Assembly (NCBI GenBank): GCA_014075295.1
Contig: CP046180.1
Span: forward strand, 1,080,458-1,144,457
Source of the DNA: Candidatus Mycalebacterium zealandia
Lineage (GTDB): Bacteria; Desulfobacterota_D; UBA1144; Nemesobacterales; Mycalebacteriaceae
DNA length: 64,000 nt
Direction: 5' to 3'
Position numbers and translations under genes: made by a program. The notes beneath the pieces were generated by a model. The model saw only the letters and a program-made list of their open reading frames with translations, made no database searches and was not told the DNA's origin. Shown piece by piece: positions 1 to 8,845 of the stretch. Position 1 is the first letter of the stretch. Every line of letters begins with the position of its first letter.

Positions 1-606
1 TTCAACGAAGTGGATATGGGCGCGGTTATGGAACTGCGAAAACGGCGCAAAGACGCCTTCAAGGAAAAACACGGCGTGTCTCTGGGAATGTCGTCCTTTT
101 TCATCAAAGCGTCAGTTGGCGCGCTCAAAGCGTTTCCGCAGATTAACTCGGAAATTCAAGGAGACGAGATTCTCTACAAGAATTTCTACGACATTGGCAT
201 AGCCATCGGCGCATCAAGCGGACTTGTTGTTCCCGTCATACGAGACGCGGACAAAAAGAGCTTTGCCGAACTTGAAAAAGAGGTCAGGGAGCTCGCCGAA
301 AAAGCCGAAGAGGGAAAATTAAAAATAGACGAACTCATGGGCGGAACCTTCTCCATAACAAACGGAGGGGTTTTCGGCTCAATGCTCAGCACCCCGATAC
401 TAAACCCGCCGCAAGTGGGAATACTGGGGCTTCACGCGATTAAACAGCGTCCGGCGGTTGTGGATGGCGAGGTCGTCATCCGCCCTATAATGTTTGTCGC
501 GCTCAGTTATGACCACAGGGTTGTGGACGGCAGAGAAGCGGTGCAGTTCCTCGTGCGCCTCAAAGAACTTGTGGAAGACCCTGAGTCTCTACTGGTTGAC
601 GGGTAA
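1..606 (+). CDS. sucB: Dihydrolipoyllysine-residue acyltransferase (E2) of a 2-oxo acid dehydrogenase, 3' part
   Basis: The reading frame is open from base 1, so the N-terminal lipoyl and E1/E3-binding domains lie outside the window. The 201 visible residues are the C-terminal catalytic acyltransferase domain, which moves the acyl group from lipoate to CoA in the core of the complex. The opening FNEVDM segment is typical of 2-oxoglutarate dehydrogenase E2 (succinyltransferase). The active-site motif SYDHRVVDG, with the catalytic His and Asp of HxxxDG, is near the C terminus. Assignment to the catalytic family is secure. Assignment to the succinyl enzyme rather than a branched-chain or pyruvate E2 rests on overall likeness. 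The following gene, recG, is convergent. Confidence 0.9.
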   Translation, partial: FNEVDMGAVMELRKRRKDAFKEKHGVSLGMSSFFIKASVGALKAFPQINSEIQGDEILYKNFYDIGIAIGASSGLVVPVIRDADKKSFAELEKEVRELAEKAEEGKLKIDELMGGTFSITNGGVFGSMLSTPILNPPQVGILGLHAIKQRPAVVDGEVVIRPIMFVALSYDHRVVDGREAVQFLVRLKELVEDPESLLVDG

Positions 607-621
607 TCGGCGCGCGGCGGC

Positions 622-3096
622 TCATCTGAACGCAATCTCATCAACCATTTCGCGCAATTTCGGATAGTTCTCAAGTTCGGGGTCTTTGTCCAGAATCTCC
701 CGCGCGGCTTCTTTTGCCTCAACCAAAACGTCGGAATCCATTACCAAATCGGCGAAGCGAAAATCGGGCATTCCCGACTGCTTCACGCCCAGAAACTCAC
801 CGGGTCCCCTCATGGCCAAATCCGCTTCGGCAATTGAAAATCCGTCCGGATTTTTGCAGACCTCTTCAAGCCGGCGGGCGCCGGGCGCCGTTATACCGGG
901 TGATTTAAGCAGAATGCAACGGGACTTCTCCGCGCCGCGCCCCACTCTGCCGCGCAGTTGGTGAAGTTGCGAAATACCGAACCTGTCCGCATTTTCAATC
1001 ACCATAAGTGTCGCGTTCGGCACGTCAATCCCAACTTCAATAACGGTTGTGGAAACAAGAACTTGAGTGCCGCCCGCGACAAACTCCTCCATCGCGGAGT
1101 CTTTTTCATCGGGCGGCATGCGCCCGTGCAAAATGCCGACCCGCGCGCCGGCAACCTCCCGCCGAATTGCCGCGGCGGTTTCTTCAACACGCGCGATGCC
1201 GTCATCACTTTCCGCGCCATTTTCCCCGCCCTCTATAAAAGGGCAAACGACATAACACTGCCGCCCCGCTTCAATACTGTCTTTGATGGCACCGTTCATT
1301 ACGTACCGGTCTTCGGGCGAGGAGCCGAGCGCGACCGTTTCAATCTTTTTTCTGCCTGCGGGGAGCGTGTCTATAACCGCGACATCAAAATCACCGTAAA
1401 CCGTCATCGCGAGCGAACGCGGAATCGGGGTCGCCGTCATTACAAGAATGTCCGGACTGGAGCCCTTGCGGTTGAGTTTCTCCCTCTGCGCTACTCCGAA
1501 TTTATGCTGTTCGTCTATGACCGCGAGACCGAGATTATTGAACTTCACCCTGTCCTGAATAAGAGCGTGAGTGCCGATAACAATCCTTGCCTCGCCGCTT
1601 TCCACCTCGGACAACGGAGCCGAGCGGTCTCCACCTTTGAGCAGAAACGGTTTTATTCCTATCTCCGCGGTGTATCGCGCGATGACTCTCGCGTGCTGTT
1701 CCGCGAGTATTTGTGTGGGGGCCATAATCGCCGCTTGACAGCCCGAATCAAGCGCTTTTGCTATTGCGAGTGTGGCAACAACCGTTTTGCCGCTTCCGAC
1801 ATCACCTTGAAGCAAAATGTTCATGGGAACGGGTTTTTCCATGGCCGAATTTATCAAAGAGAACGCCTTTTCCTGTGCGGCGGTCAGTTTGAAAGGCAGG
1901 GCTTGAACCAAACGGCGCGATATGTCGCCCGAAGGTGCAAATGATATTCCGCCCACGCCTTCGCGTTTGTTTCTGCCTATCCCAAAAGCGAGCTGTAAAA
2001 GAAAAAACTCTAAAAAAGCCACCGTCTTGGGAGCGGGCAGATTCCTGTCGCGCGAACCTGTTTCCCACGCGGCTCGTGAAAAATCCGGGCATACGCCGCA
2101 TTTTTCGGGAAAATGCATCTCTGCGACTGCATCGTCAACCGGCTCCAAATCCCGCCCGATGCCTTTAGGCAGAACGTCCGCAAGCATCTCACGATGGTCA
2201 AGAGCGCCGTGCATAATCGCGCGCGCGCGCCGCTGTGTAAGCCCCTCGGTCAGTGAATAAACGGGCGTTACGCGGTTGATATGAATGCTGTCCGCCGCTT
2301 CATCGACTTTGTCAAGAACCTCAATCCTGTCAGGCTGCGGATGAAGAATCTGCAAAACTCTGCGGCGCGGGTCAATCTGAACATCGCCACTCACAAAAAC
2401 AAGTTTTCCCTCCTGATACCTACTCCTCATATACCGCTCATCAAAATTGAACCACACGAGTTCAAGAGTCGCTGTGCCGTCTTTCAGCACAACGCAAAAC
2501 TGCACCCGCGCTCCGGGGCGCGTTCTGCCCGCCGACTCCACCCTGCCCGCAACCGTCTGCCAACTGTTTGGCACCGCGTCTGAAACTCCTTTTATATCGC
2601 GCCTGTCTTCGTATCTGGAGGGGAAATAAAAAAGCGCGTCCCCTACCGTGTGGACGCCTTTTTTCGCGAGAAAAGATGAAACTGAAGAGCCGACACCCTT
2701 TATTGCCTCAACCGGGCTTGAAGGATTTTTCGCCAACGGTTTGGACGAGCGCGCCGGAGAAGTGGTTTCACCAAAACGGGAAGTAACAGCGCTCACGCGC
2801 TCCACACACCGCCGCAACACTTTGATTTTTTCAAAATTGGTGAGAGCGTCAAAACCCCGAAACAGGTCTCTCGCGTCTTGCAGTTCTTTGCGCTCATCAG
2901 GCGGAGAAAGAGAAAACAGCCTGCGGAATATGTTGTCAACACTGCTCTCGTAACTGCCTGAAAACTTGTCGATGTAAGACGCGCCACGCTTCAAATCGCC
3001 CGCAAGGTTTGCTTCCAACTTTCTCGCAGCGTCAATAAAATCTTTTGTGTAAACCGTTTCAGGATTTTTGCGCGGAATCTGATTTCTTCCTTTCAA
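622..3096 (-). CDS. recG: ATP-dependent DNA helicase RecG
   Basis: RecG remodels stalled replication forks and branched DNA. The protein has 824 residues against about 690 in E. coli. An extra, non-conserved N-terminal region of about 125 residues precedes the wedge/OB domain, which starts near GVGSS at residue 135. Helicase motifs are intact: Walker A GDVGSGKT at 431-438, DEQH at 528-531, then TATPIPRS and QLRGRVGRG. The chosen ATG lies inside the 3' end of topA on the same strand, a 38-base overlap that suggests co-transcription and translational coupling. The next in-frame ATG is far inside the protein, so the long N terminus is probably real. Confidence 0.95.
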   Translation of the reverse strand: MKGRNQIPRKNPETVYTKDFIDAARKLEANLAGDLKRGASYIDKFSGSYESSVDNIFRRLFSLSPPDERKELQDARDLFRGFDALTNFEKIKVLRRCVERVSAVTSRFGETTSPARSSKPLAKNPSSPVEAIKGVGSSVSSFLAKKGVHTVGDALFYFPSRYEDRRDIKGVSDAVPNSWQTVAGRVESAGRTRPGARVQFCVVLKDGTATLELVWFNFDERYMRSRYQEGKLVFVSGDVQIDPRRRVLQILHPQPDRIEVLDKVDEAADSIHINRVTPVYSLTEGLTQRRARAIMHGALDHREMLADVLPKGIGRDLEPVDDAVAEMHFPEKCGVCPDFSRAAWETGSRDRNLPAPKTVAFLEFFLLQLAFGIGRNKREGVGGISFAPSGDISRRLVQALPFKLTAAQEKAFSLINSAMEKPVPMNILLQGDVGSGKTVVATLAIAKALDSGCQAAIMAPTQILAEQHARVIARYTAEIGIKPFLLKGGDRSAPLSEVESGEARIVIGTHALIQDRVKFNNLGLAVIDEQHKFGVAQREKLNRKGSSPDILVMTATPIPRSLAMTVYGDFDVAVIDTLPAGRKKIETVALGSSPEDRYVMNGAIKDSIEAGRQCYVVCPFIEGGENGAESDDGIARVEETAAAIRREVAGARVGILHGRMPPDEKDSAMEEFVAGGTQVLVSTTVIEVGIDVPNATLMVIENADRFGISQLHQLRGRVGRGAEKSRCILLKSPGITAPGARRLEEVCKNPDGFSIAEADLAMRGPGEFLGVKQSGMPDFRFADLVMDSDVLVEAKEAAREILDKDPELENYPKLREMVDEIAFR

Positions 3097-5305
3097 TGGG
3101 TTTTATTTCGCCGTTTTCCAGACGCTCAAAATCCGAAGCGTTTCTGCATTTCGGGTAGCCCGAACACGCGAGAAATTCCGCGCCGTCTCGTCTGCGTTTG
3201 CGTATCACCATTGGCTTATCGCACTTTTCACAAGATATGCCCGCGTCTTCGGGTTTTTCTGTCTGTTTAACAATGATTTTATCCCCGTCCCTTTCAAAGT
3301 CCGAAGCGTTTTTGCATTTCGGATAACCCGAACACGCGAGAAATTCCACGCCGTCCCGTCTGCGTTTGCGTATCACCATCGGCTCGCCGCATTTTTCGCA
3401 CGCGATTCCGGAATCTTGAGGCGGCGCAGTCTCTTTGATTACAATTTTTCCGTCCACCCTTTCAAAGTCGGAAGCGTTTTTGCATTCGGGATAGCCGGAA
3501 CAAGAAAGAAATTCCCCGCCGCCCCGGCGGCGGTTTTTTACCACCATCGGTTTGTCGCACTTTTCGCACATGATGTCGGTTTCCTCAACATCATTCACAG
3601 CGTTTTCGGCGGTCTCAACCCTTTTCTTTAAACCCGATTCCTCGTCAAGATAGAAATCGTGCAGAAGCCCGTCCCATTTTTCGCTGCCCTGCTCAATTTT
3701 ATCAAGCCGTTGCTCCACGCTCGCGGTGAATTTTTCATCCATTATGTCGGGGAAATCTTTCACGAGATAGTCGTTGACGGCAAAGCCAAGCGGAGTTGGA
3801 AAAAGCGCCTTCTTTTCCTTGTTGACATATTCCCTGTCCTGAATTGTGGAGAGAATTGAAGCGTATGTCGAAGGGCGGCCGATGCCTTTTTTCTCAAGAT
3901 CTTTGACAAGAGACGCCTCGTTGTATCTGGGCGGCGGCTTGGTGAAATGCTGAGACGGAACAACCTCTTCGCACTTCAAATCCGCTCCTTCACTCAATGG
4001 CGGAAGAAGCGCCTCTTCCCCGTCTTTTTTCTCAGGCGGAGGCGCGGCGGCTCTCCAGCCCGCGAACACCTGAACCGTTCCGGTGGCTCTGAAAACCGCT
4101 TCTCCGGCACTGATATCGGCAGTTGTTTTTTCGTCAACGGCGGCAGACATCTGGCTTGCGGCAAACCGCTTCCAAATCAATTCGTAAAGCCGCAGTTGAT
4201 CCTTTTCAAGAAACTTCGCCATATCTTCGGGGCCTCTGAGAATTGAGGTAACCCTTATCGCTTCGTGCGCGTCCTGCGCGTCCTTGCTGACCTTTTGAAT
4301 ATTAGGTTTTGCGGGGACGAACTCCTCTCCGTATTTCTCTTTTATAAAGTCGCGCGCCTCATCAACCGCGCGCGGAGAAAGGCGCGGTGAATCGGTTCGC
4401 ATGTAAGTTATAAGACCCACGGGACCTTCAGAGCCAATTTCAATGCCCTCATAAAGCCGTTGCGCCAGATTCATTGTTTTCTTCACGGAAAAACCGAGTT
4501 TTGTTGCCGCTTCGCGCTGCAAAGTGCTGGTTATGAACGGAGATGGAGGTTTGAGATTAACCTTTTTTCTCTCAACCGATGAGATAACAAACCACTCATT
4601 TTCAATGGCGGCGACAATTTCAAGCGCCTGCTCCTCGTTGGAAATTTCGTCTTCCGAACCGCGAAAACTGCGCAGACCCGCGCTGAAAGAATCTCCTTCC
4701 TCCGTAAACAAACGCGCCTCAATCTTCCAGTATTCAACGGGGTTGAACACCTCAATCTCGCGCTCGCGTTTGACGACAAAATTGAGCGCAATGCTCTGGA
4801 CCCTGCCCGCGCTGAGCGCGCCGCCGATTTTTTTCCACAGCAGAGGACTCACCTTGTAGCCAACTATTCTGTCCAGTATGCGCCGCGCCTGCTGCGCTTC
4901 AAACTTTGATTGGTTTACCTGTTCAGTCCGCCGGAAGGTTTCAAGAACGCCCTCCTTTGTTATTTCCCGTATTAGAACGCGGTGCGCTCTGTCACCCAGT
5001 TTCAGTTGCTGAGAGATGTGCCACGCAATCGCTTCACCTTCTCTGTCGGGGTCGGTGGCGAGATAGACCTTGTCCTTGCCCTTGGCAGATTTGCGTAAAG
5101 AGTCAAGCACTTTGCCTTTGCCTTTGATAACTTCGTAATCGGGCTTGAACCCGTTGTCCAAATCAACACCGAGCTTGCCGTGGGTTTTGTCCGAAAGGTC
5201 AACAATATGGCCCACGGACGCCTCAACATCGTATTCCGTGCCGAGATACCTTTTTATCGTTTTCGCCTTGGCGGGCGATTCCACAATTACAAGTGATTTA
5301 GCCAT
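3059..5305 (-). CDS. topA: DNA topoisomerase I (type IA)
   Basis: Relaxes negative supercoils by transient single-strand cleavage. The protein has 748 residues. The TOPRIM domain at the N terminus carries the catalytic Glu9 (VESPAKAK) and the acidic cluster TDPDREGE at 85-92. The nucleophilic tyrosine is Tyr301 in ITYMRTDS. The C terminus holds three Cys4 zinc-ribbon modules of about 56 residues, each with the pattern CEKC-x(17-18)-CSGYP-x-C. They are nearly identical to each other in DNA as well as protein. The gene lies 21 bases downstream of the epimerase gene and overlaps recG. Confidence 0.97.
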   Translation of the reverse strand: MAKSLVIVESPAKAKTIKRYLGTEYDVEASVGHIVDLSDKTHGKLGVDLDNGFKPDYEVIKGKGKVLDSLRKSAKGKDKVYLATDPDREGEAIAWHISQQLKLGDRAHRVLIREITKEGVLETFRRTEQVNQSKFEAQQARRILDRIVGYKVSPLLWKKIGGALSAGRVQSIALNFVVKREREIEVFNPVEYWKIEARLFTEEGDSFSAGLRSFRGSEDEISNEEQALEIVAAIENEWFVISSVERKKVNLKPPSPFITSTLQREAATKLGFSVKKTMNLAQRLYEGIEIGSEGPVGLITYMRTDSPRLSPRAVDEARDFIKEKYGEEFVPAKPNIQKVSKDAQDAHEAIRVTSILRGPEDMAKFLEKDQLRLYELIWKRFAASQMSAAVDEKTTADISAGEAVFRATGTVQVFAGWRAAAPPPEKKDGEEALLPPLSEGADLKCEEVVPSQHFTKPPPRYNEASLVKDLEKKGIGRPSTYASILSTIQDREYVNKEKKALFPTPLGFAVNDYLVKDFPDIMDEKFTASVEQRLDKIEQGSEKWDGLLHDFYLDEESGLKKRVETAENAVNDVEETDIMCEKCDKPMVVKNRRRGGGEFLSCSGYPECKNASDFERVDGKIVIKETAPPQDSGIACEKCGEPMVIRKRRRDGVEFLACSGYPKCKNASDFERDGDKIIVKQTEKPEDAGISCEKCDKPMVIRKRRRDGAEFLACSGYPKCRNASDFERLENGEIKPIERKKSDSAQKS
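3100..3590 (-). repeat. Three tandem 168-bp repeats encoding the TopA zinc ribbons
   Basis: Matching stretches recur at 3138, 3306 and 3474, an exact 168-bp period (56 codons). The two copies nearest the 3' end of topA differ at only a few positions over more than 100 bases. The third is more diverged. Near-identity in DNA, including synonymous sites, indicates recent duplication or gene conversion of the zinc-ribbon module inside topA. Confidence 0.85.
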
Positions 5306-5326
5306 TTTTCAAATCCTTAAATAATA

Positions 5327-6313
5327 TCAAACCTCGGGCATTTCAAGGCGGCTTGCCCATTCCCTGTTTTCAAGATACCAGTCAATACAAGATTTTACGC
5401 CTTTTTTAATATCAGTTTGCGGCTCCCAGCCGAGAATTTTTTCCGCCTTTGAAATATCCGCCGCAGTGGCTTTTGAATCCGCGGGATTCATCGGCTCTTT
5501 TCTGACAACCGCCTTTTTGCTGAGTCCGTCCTCTATGAGCGCGATGATTTCGTTCAGCGAAACCACATTGCCACCTGCTATGTTTATTTGCTCAAACCCC
5601 ACATTTTTCACCGAAAGCAGTGTCGCGCGTGCGGCGTCATCAACAAATGTAAAGTCCCTGCTCTGAGTTCCGTCTCCGTAGAGAACTATCTCATTTCCTT
5701 CGGCAACCGCCCGCACAAACCGGAACACACTCATGTCGGGACGCCCCGCGGGACCGTAAACCGTAAAATACCTGAGAGCGGAAACATCTATCCCGAAAAG
5801 TTTGTGATATGAGTGGCAAAGCCCTTCACCAGCGGACTTTGAAGCCGCGTAGGGAGAAAGCGGCTTGTCGGTTTCCGAAACGGCTTCGGCAAGAGGCAGT
5901 CTTCCGTTTCCGTAAACGCTTGAAGACGATATGAACACAAACTTTTCCGTGCCGTTTTCCCTGCACGCTTCAAGCAGGTTTAGGGTACCGAGCACATTTG
6001 TTTTGTAATACTCCGCCGGAATCTCCGCGCTTCTTCTCACTCCCGCGCGCGCGGCGAGGTTGATTACCGCTTTGGGCGAAAAACCGCGCATCCCCGCGAA
6101 AAAATTCGCGACCGCGCCCGAGTCCGCGATGTCAGTTTTTTCAAATATAAACCTGTCCGATGAGAAAAGATTTCGAAGCCGTTTTTCTTTCAGCGCGGGA
6201 TCGTAAGCGTCATTCAGATTGTCCATTCCGGCAACCCTGTCTCCTCTTTCAAGCAACATCTCGCACACGCGAGCGCCGACAAATCCCGCGCAACCGGTTA
6301 CAACAAAATCCAT
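5327..6313 (-). CDS. NAD-dependent epimerase, UDP-glucuronate 4-epimerase type
   Basis: Extended short-chain dehydrogenase of 328 residues. It has the N-terminal NAD-binding TGCAGFVG motif, the SSSSVYG strand and the catalytic YAASK (Tyr-x3-Lys). The early DNLNDAYDP segment is characteristic of UDP-glucuronate 4-epimerases (CapI/WbpP-like). These interconvert UDP-glucuronate and UDP-galacturonate in the cytoplasm for lipopolysaccharide or capsule synthesis. It starts 3 bases after the UDP-glucose dehydrogenase stop, which would supply its substrate, so the two form a natural pathway pair. A UDP-glucose 4-epimerase is the main alternative, made less likely by that neighbour. Confidence 0.85.
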   Translation of the reverse strand: MDFVVTGCAGFVGARVCEMLLERGDRVAGMDNLNDAYDPALKEKRLRNLFSSDRFIFEKTDIADSGAVANFFAGMRGFSPKAVINLAARAGVRRSAEIPAEYYKTNVLGTLNLLEACRENGTEKFVFISSSSVYGNGRLPLAEAVSETDKPLSPYAASKSAGEGLCHSYHKLFGIDVSALRYFTVYGPAGRPDMSVFRFVRAVAEGNEIVLYGDGTQSRDFTFVDDAARATLLSVKNVGFEQINIAGGNVVSLNEIIALIEDGLSKKAVVRKEPMNPADSKATAADISKAEKILGWEPQTDIKKGVKSCIDWYLENREWASRLEMPEV

Positions 6314-6316
6314 TCT

Positions 6317-7624
6317 TCACGCCTCGCCAAGACAGAAGTACCGGAAACCCATATTTTTCATCTCCGCCGGTGAATAGATATTCCTTCCGTCAACAATAAC
6401 AGGGGATTTCATAATGGAAAAAATCCTGCCGAAATCCGGCTGTCTGTATTCATTCCATTCCGTGCTTATAAAAAGCGCGTCCGCACCCTCACACGCGTCG
6501 TATGGACCGCGCGCCCTTTTGACGCCGGAGGGAATGAAATCCTTTGCCGCGCCGTCAAAAGCCACAGGGTCATGAGCGCTTACTTCGGCGCCTTCGCTCA
6601 AAACCTTATTCATAATGTAAATCGCCGGAGACTCCCTGATGTCATCGGTGTTGGGCTTGAAAGATACCCCCCAGAAAGCAATTTTCACACTGCCGAGCCC
6701 GTCGGGAAACTGGCTTTTCAGTTTGTTCAGAAAAATCTCATGCTGAAGAGTGTTGACCTCGTCAACAGCCGAACAGATTCTCATATCAAATCCCTGCTTG
6801 CGCGCGGCGCCGATAACCGCTTTGATATCTTTTGGCAGACACGAACCGCCATACCCGACTCCCGGATACAGAAACTTGTCCCCAATCCTCTCGTCAGCTG
6901 CCATAACCGAGCGCACTTCTGAGACACTCGCGCCCATCTTTTCGCAAAACACCGCCATCTCATTCATAAAGGATATTCGGGTTGCGAGCATCGCATTTGA
7001 GGCATATTTGGCAATCTCCGCCGAGCGTATGGAGATGGAAATCAACCTCTCGCCACGCCTCATATACGGCAAATAGAGTTGGCGCAAAATGCCTTCTGCT
7101 TTTTCGCTGTCCGTGCCGATAACAATTCTGTCCGGACTCATAAAGTCCTTCACCGCCGTTCCCTCTTTCAAAAATTCCGGGTTGGAAGCCATATCAAAGT
7201 TTTTTCCGCCGTTTTCAAGCACAAGCCCCATGACTTTCTCCGTTGTGCCCGGCGGAACGGTGCTTTTTGTAACAATCAGTTTGTAATCGCCCCCGCAGAC
7301 CGGGCCAATCATCCGCGCGACATCAAAAACGCCGCCCAAATCCGGCTCGCCGTTTACGGACTGCGGCGTTCCCACGGCGATAAAAACAGTGTCGGACTCT
7401 AAAACGGCTTGCTCAGGCTCATTTGAAAAAGTGAGACGTCCGTCTTTGATGTTTTTTGCGACAATATCTTCAAGGTTCGGCTCATAAAACGGCACAGTCC
7501 CTTTTTTAAGAGAGGCGATTTTCTCTACATCAATGTCTGCGCAGACGACTGAGTTTCCACTGTCCGCGAGGCACGCGCCCGTAACAAGACCAACGTATCC
7601 GGTTCCTATAATTCCTACTTTCAA
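6317..7624 (-). CDS. ugd: UDP-glucose 6-dehydrogenase
   Basis: Oxidises UDP-glucose to UDP-glucuronate with two NAD+. The protein has 435 residues, a normal length. The N-terminal Rossmann motif GTGYVGL is at residues 7-13. The catalytic cysteine is in the conserved GYGGSCLPKD segment. The C-terminal UDP-binding domain includes the WNEY strand and a final VDGRN. Its partner is the adjacent epimerase, so the pair likely supplies uronic acids for surface glycans. A 63-base gap separates it from the upstream DUF1285 gene, so it may share the efflux-operon transcript or have its own promoter. Confidence 0.96.
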   Translation of the reverse strand: MKVGIIGTGYVGLVTGACLADSGNSVVCADIDVEKIASLKKGTVPFYEPNLEDIVAKNIKDGRLTFSNEPEQAVLESDTVFIAVGTPQSVNGEPDLGGVFDVARMIGPVCGGDYKLIVTKSTVPPGTTEKVMGLVLENGGKNFDMASNPEFLKEGTAVKDFMSPDRIVIGTDSEKAEGILRQLYLPYMRRGERLISISIRSAEIAKYASNAMLATRISFMNEMAVFCEKMGASVSEVRSVMAADERIGDKFLYPGVGYGGSCLPKDIKAVIGAARKQGFDMRICSAVDEVNTLQHEIFLNKLKSQFPDGLGSVKIAFWGVSFKPNTDDIRESPAIYIMNKVLSEGAEVSAHDPVAFDGAAKDFIPSGVKRARGPYDACEGADALFISTEWNEYRQPDFGRIFSIMKSPVIVDGRNIYSPAEMKNMGFRYFCLGEA

Positions 7625-7687
7625 AAAAATCTCCGGCGGAATGTTAATTTTATCCGCAAAGGGTATATTCGCAAAGGAAAACGCTCT

Positions 7688-8134
7688 TTACTGTGCGGTT
7701 TTGGGCAAGAACCTGTATTTTTTCCCTTGTGACTCAATAACAAATCCGCCTTCGGGCAGCGGCTCCGCAACCGATGCTATGGCATAATATGCGGGGCTTA
7801 GAAAACGCGCCTCAAACTCACCGTTTTTTATGAAGGCGTATGGAATGTTGTCCGCGTTCACGCGCAAATCGGTGTCCTCGGTGAGTATCTCCGAAGTTTC
7901 ATCATTAACGACCACCTCAAATCCCTTTTCTGTCAACCGGGCGGAAACAATGACAAAAGGCGTGTCCTCCACCTCAACGGAAACGGAAACTTTCCCCTCG
8001 GCAACTTCAAACCCGCCTCCACGCGCACGGCGGAGGTTACGGTTGTTTTCAAGATAGGTCCACTTGTGAGTTATCTGAACCCCGTCCTGAAACCATCTGC
8101 CCTTTTTGTCTATAAATATGTGCGGAGTCTTCAT
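7688..8134 (-). CDS. DUF1285 family protein
   Basis: A 148-residue soluble protein with no signal peptide or membrane segment. The N-terminal IDKKGRWFQDG-x-ITHKWTY stretch and the VEVEDTPFVI segment match the DUF1285 family of proteobacterial-type proteins. Their function is not established. It lies 18 bases downstream of an ABC ATPase gene and upstream of ugd, where one would otherwise expect the permease of a MacB-type exporter. I infer a co-transcribed gene but no shared role. Confidence 0.75.
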   Translation of the reverse strand: MKTPHIFIDKKGRWFQDGVQITHKWTYLENNRNLRRARGGGFEVAEGKVSVSVEVEDTPFVIVSARLTEKGFEVVVNDETSEILTEDTDLRVNADNIPYAFIKNGEFEARFLSPAYYAIASVAEPLPEGGFVIESQGKKYRFLPKTAQ

Positions 8135-8152
8135 AATCCGGATGAAACCGCC

Positions 8153-8833
8153 TCACAAGATCGTGCCGTCTTTCATGGTAACAACTCTGCGGCAGCAGTC
8201 CGCGACTTCCTTTTCGTGCGTAATCATCACAATGGTAGTGCCCGAAGCGTTCACTTGCTTGAGAAGGTTCATAATCTCGTCCGTGTTTTTGCTGTCAAGG
8301 TTGCCGGTCGGCTCATCGGCGAGAATCATCGCCGGATTTTTGCACAGCGCGCGCGCTATGGCAACCCTCTGCTGCTGTCCGCCGGAGAGCTGTGAAGGCA
8401 TGTGGTTTTCTCTGTCCGAAAGCCCGACCGATTCAAGCACCTCCGAAGCCCGCTTTCTTCTCTCCCCGGCCGCTGCGCCGTCGTATATCAGCGGTATCTC
8501 CACGTTTTCATGTGCGCTCAAGCGCGGAAGCAGATTAAAACTCTGGAAAACAAACCCGATGCGCTTGCGCCTCAATTCAGAAAGACCATCCGCCGAAAAC
8601 GCCGAAATTTCCCGCCCCTCAAAAAGGTAGGAGCCGGAATCCTGAGTATCCAAAAGCCCCAGAATGTTCATAAGTGTGCTTTTGCCCGATCCGGAAGACC
8701 CCACAATCGCGACTAAGTCTCCGGGAAAAATATCAAGGGAAACATTGCGCAAAGCGTGCACGGAGGTGTCACCGGACTGATAGGTCTTTTCAATTCCGCA
8801 AAGCGATATGATGGGAATTTCGTTAGTCGGCAC
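8153..8833 (-). CDS. ABC transporter ATP-binding protein, MacB/LolD type
   Basis: A 226-residue ATPase with Walker A GSSGSGKS (45-52), signature LSGGQ (149-153), Walker B ILADEP (170-175) and the downstream GNLDS typical of the MacB/LolD/FtsE family. Such ATPases power lipoprotein release or macrolide and peptide export together with an FtsX-like permease. The permease is not encoded here: DUF1285 follows after 18 bases. The adaptor and TolC-like channel genes are immediately upstream (12-base gap), so it most likely energises a tripartite exporter whose permease lies elsewhere. Confidence 0.9.
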   Translation of the reverse strand: MPTNEIPIISLCGIEKTYQSGDTSVHALRNVSLDIFPGDLVAIVGSSGSGKSTLMNILGLLDTQDSGSYLFEGREISAFSADGLSELRRKRIGFVFQSFNLLPRLSAHENVEIPLIYDGAAAGERRKRASEVLESVGLSDRENHMPSQLSGGQQQRVAIARALCKNPAMILADEPTGNLDSKNTDEIMNLLKQVNASGTTIVMITHEKEVADCCRRVVTMKDGTIL

Positions 8834-8845
8834 GGCGAAAACTAA

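Noticed and set aside
958-1944. Long plus-strand open frame opposite recG
   Set aside because: It is the antisense shadow of conserved RecG helicase motifs, has no family features and no ribosome site.
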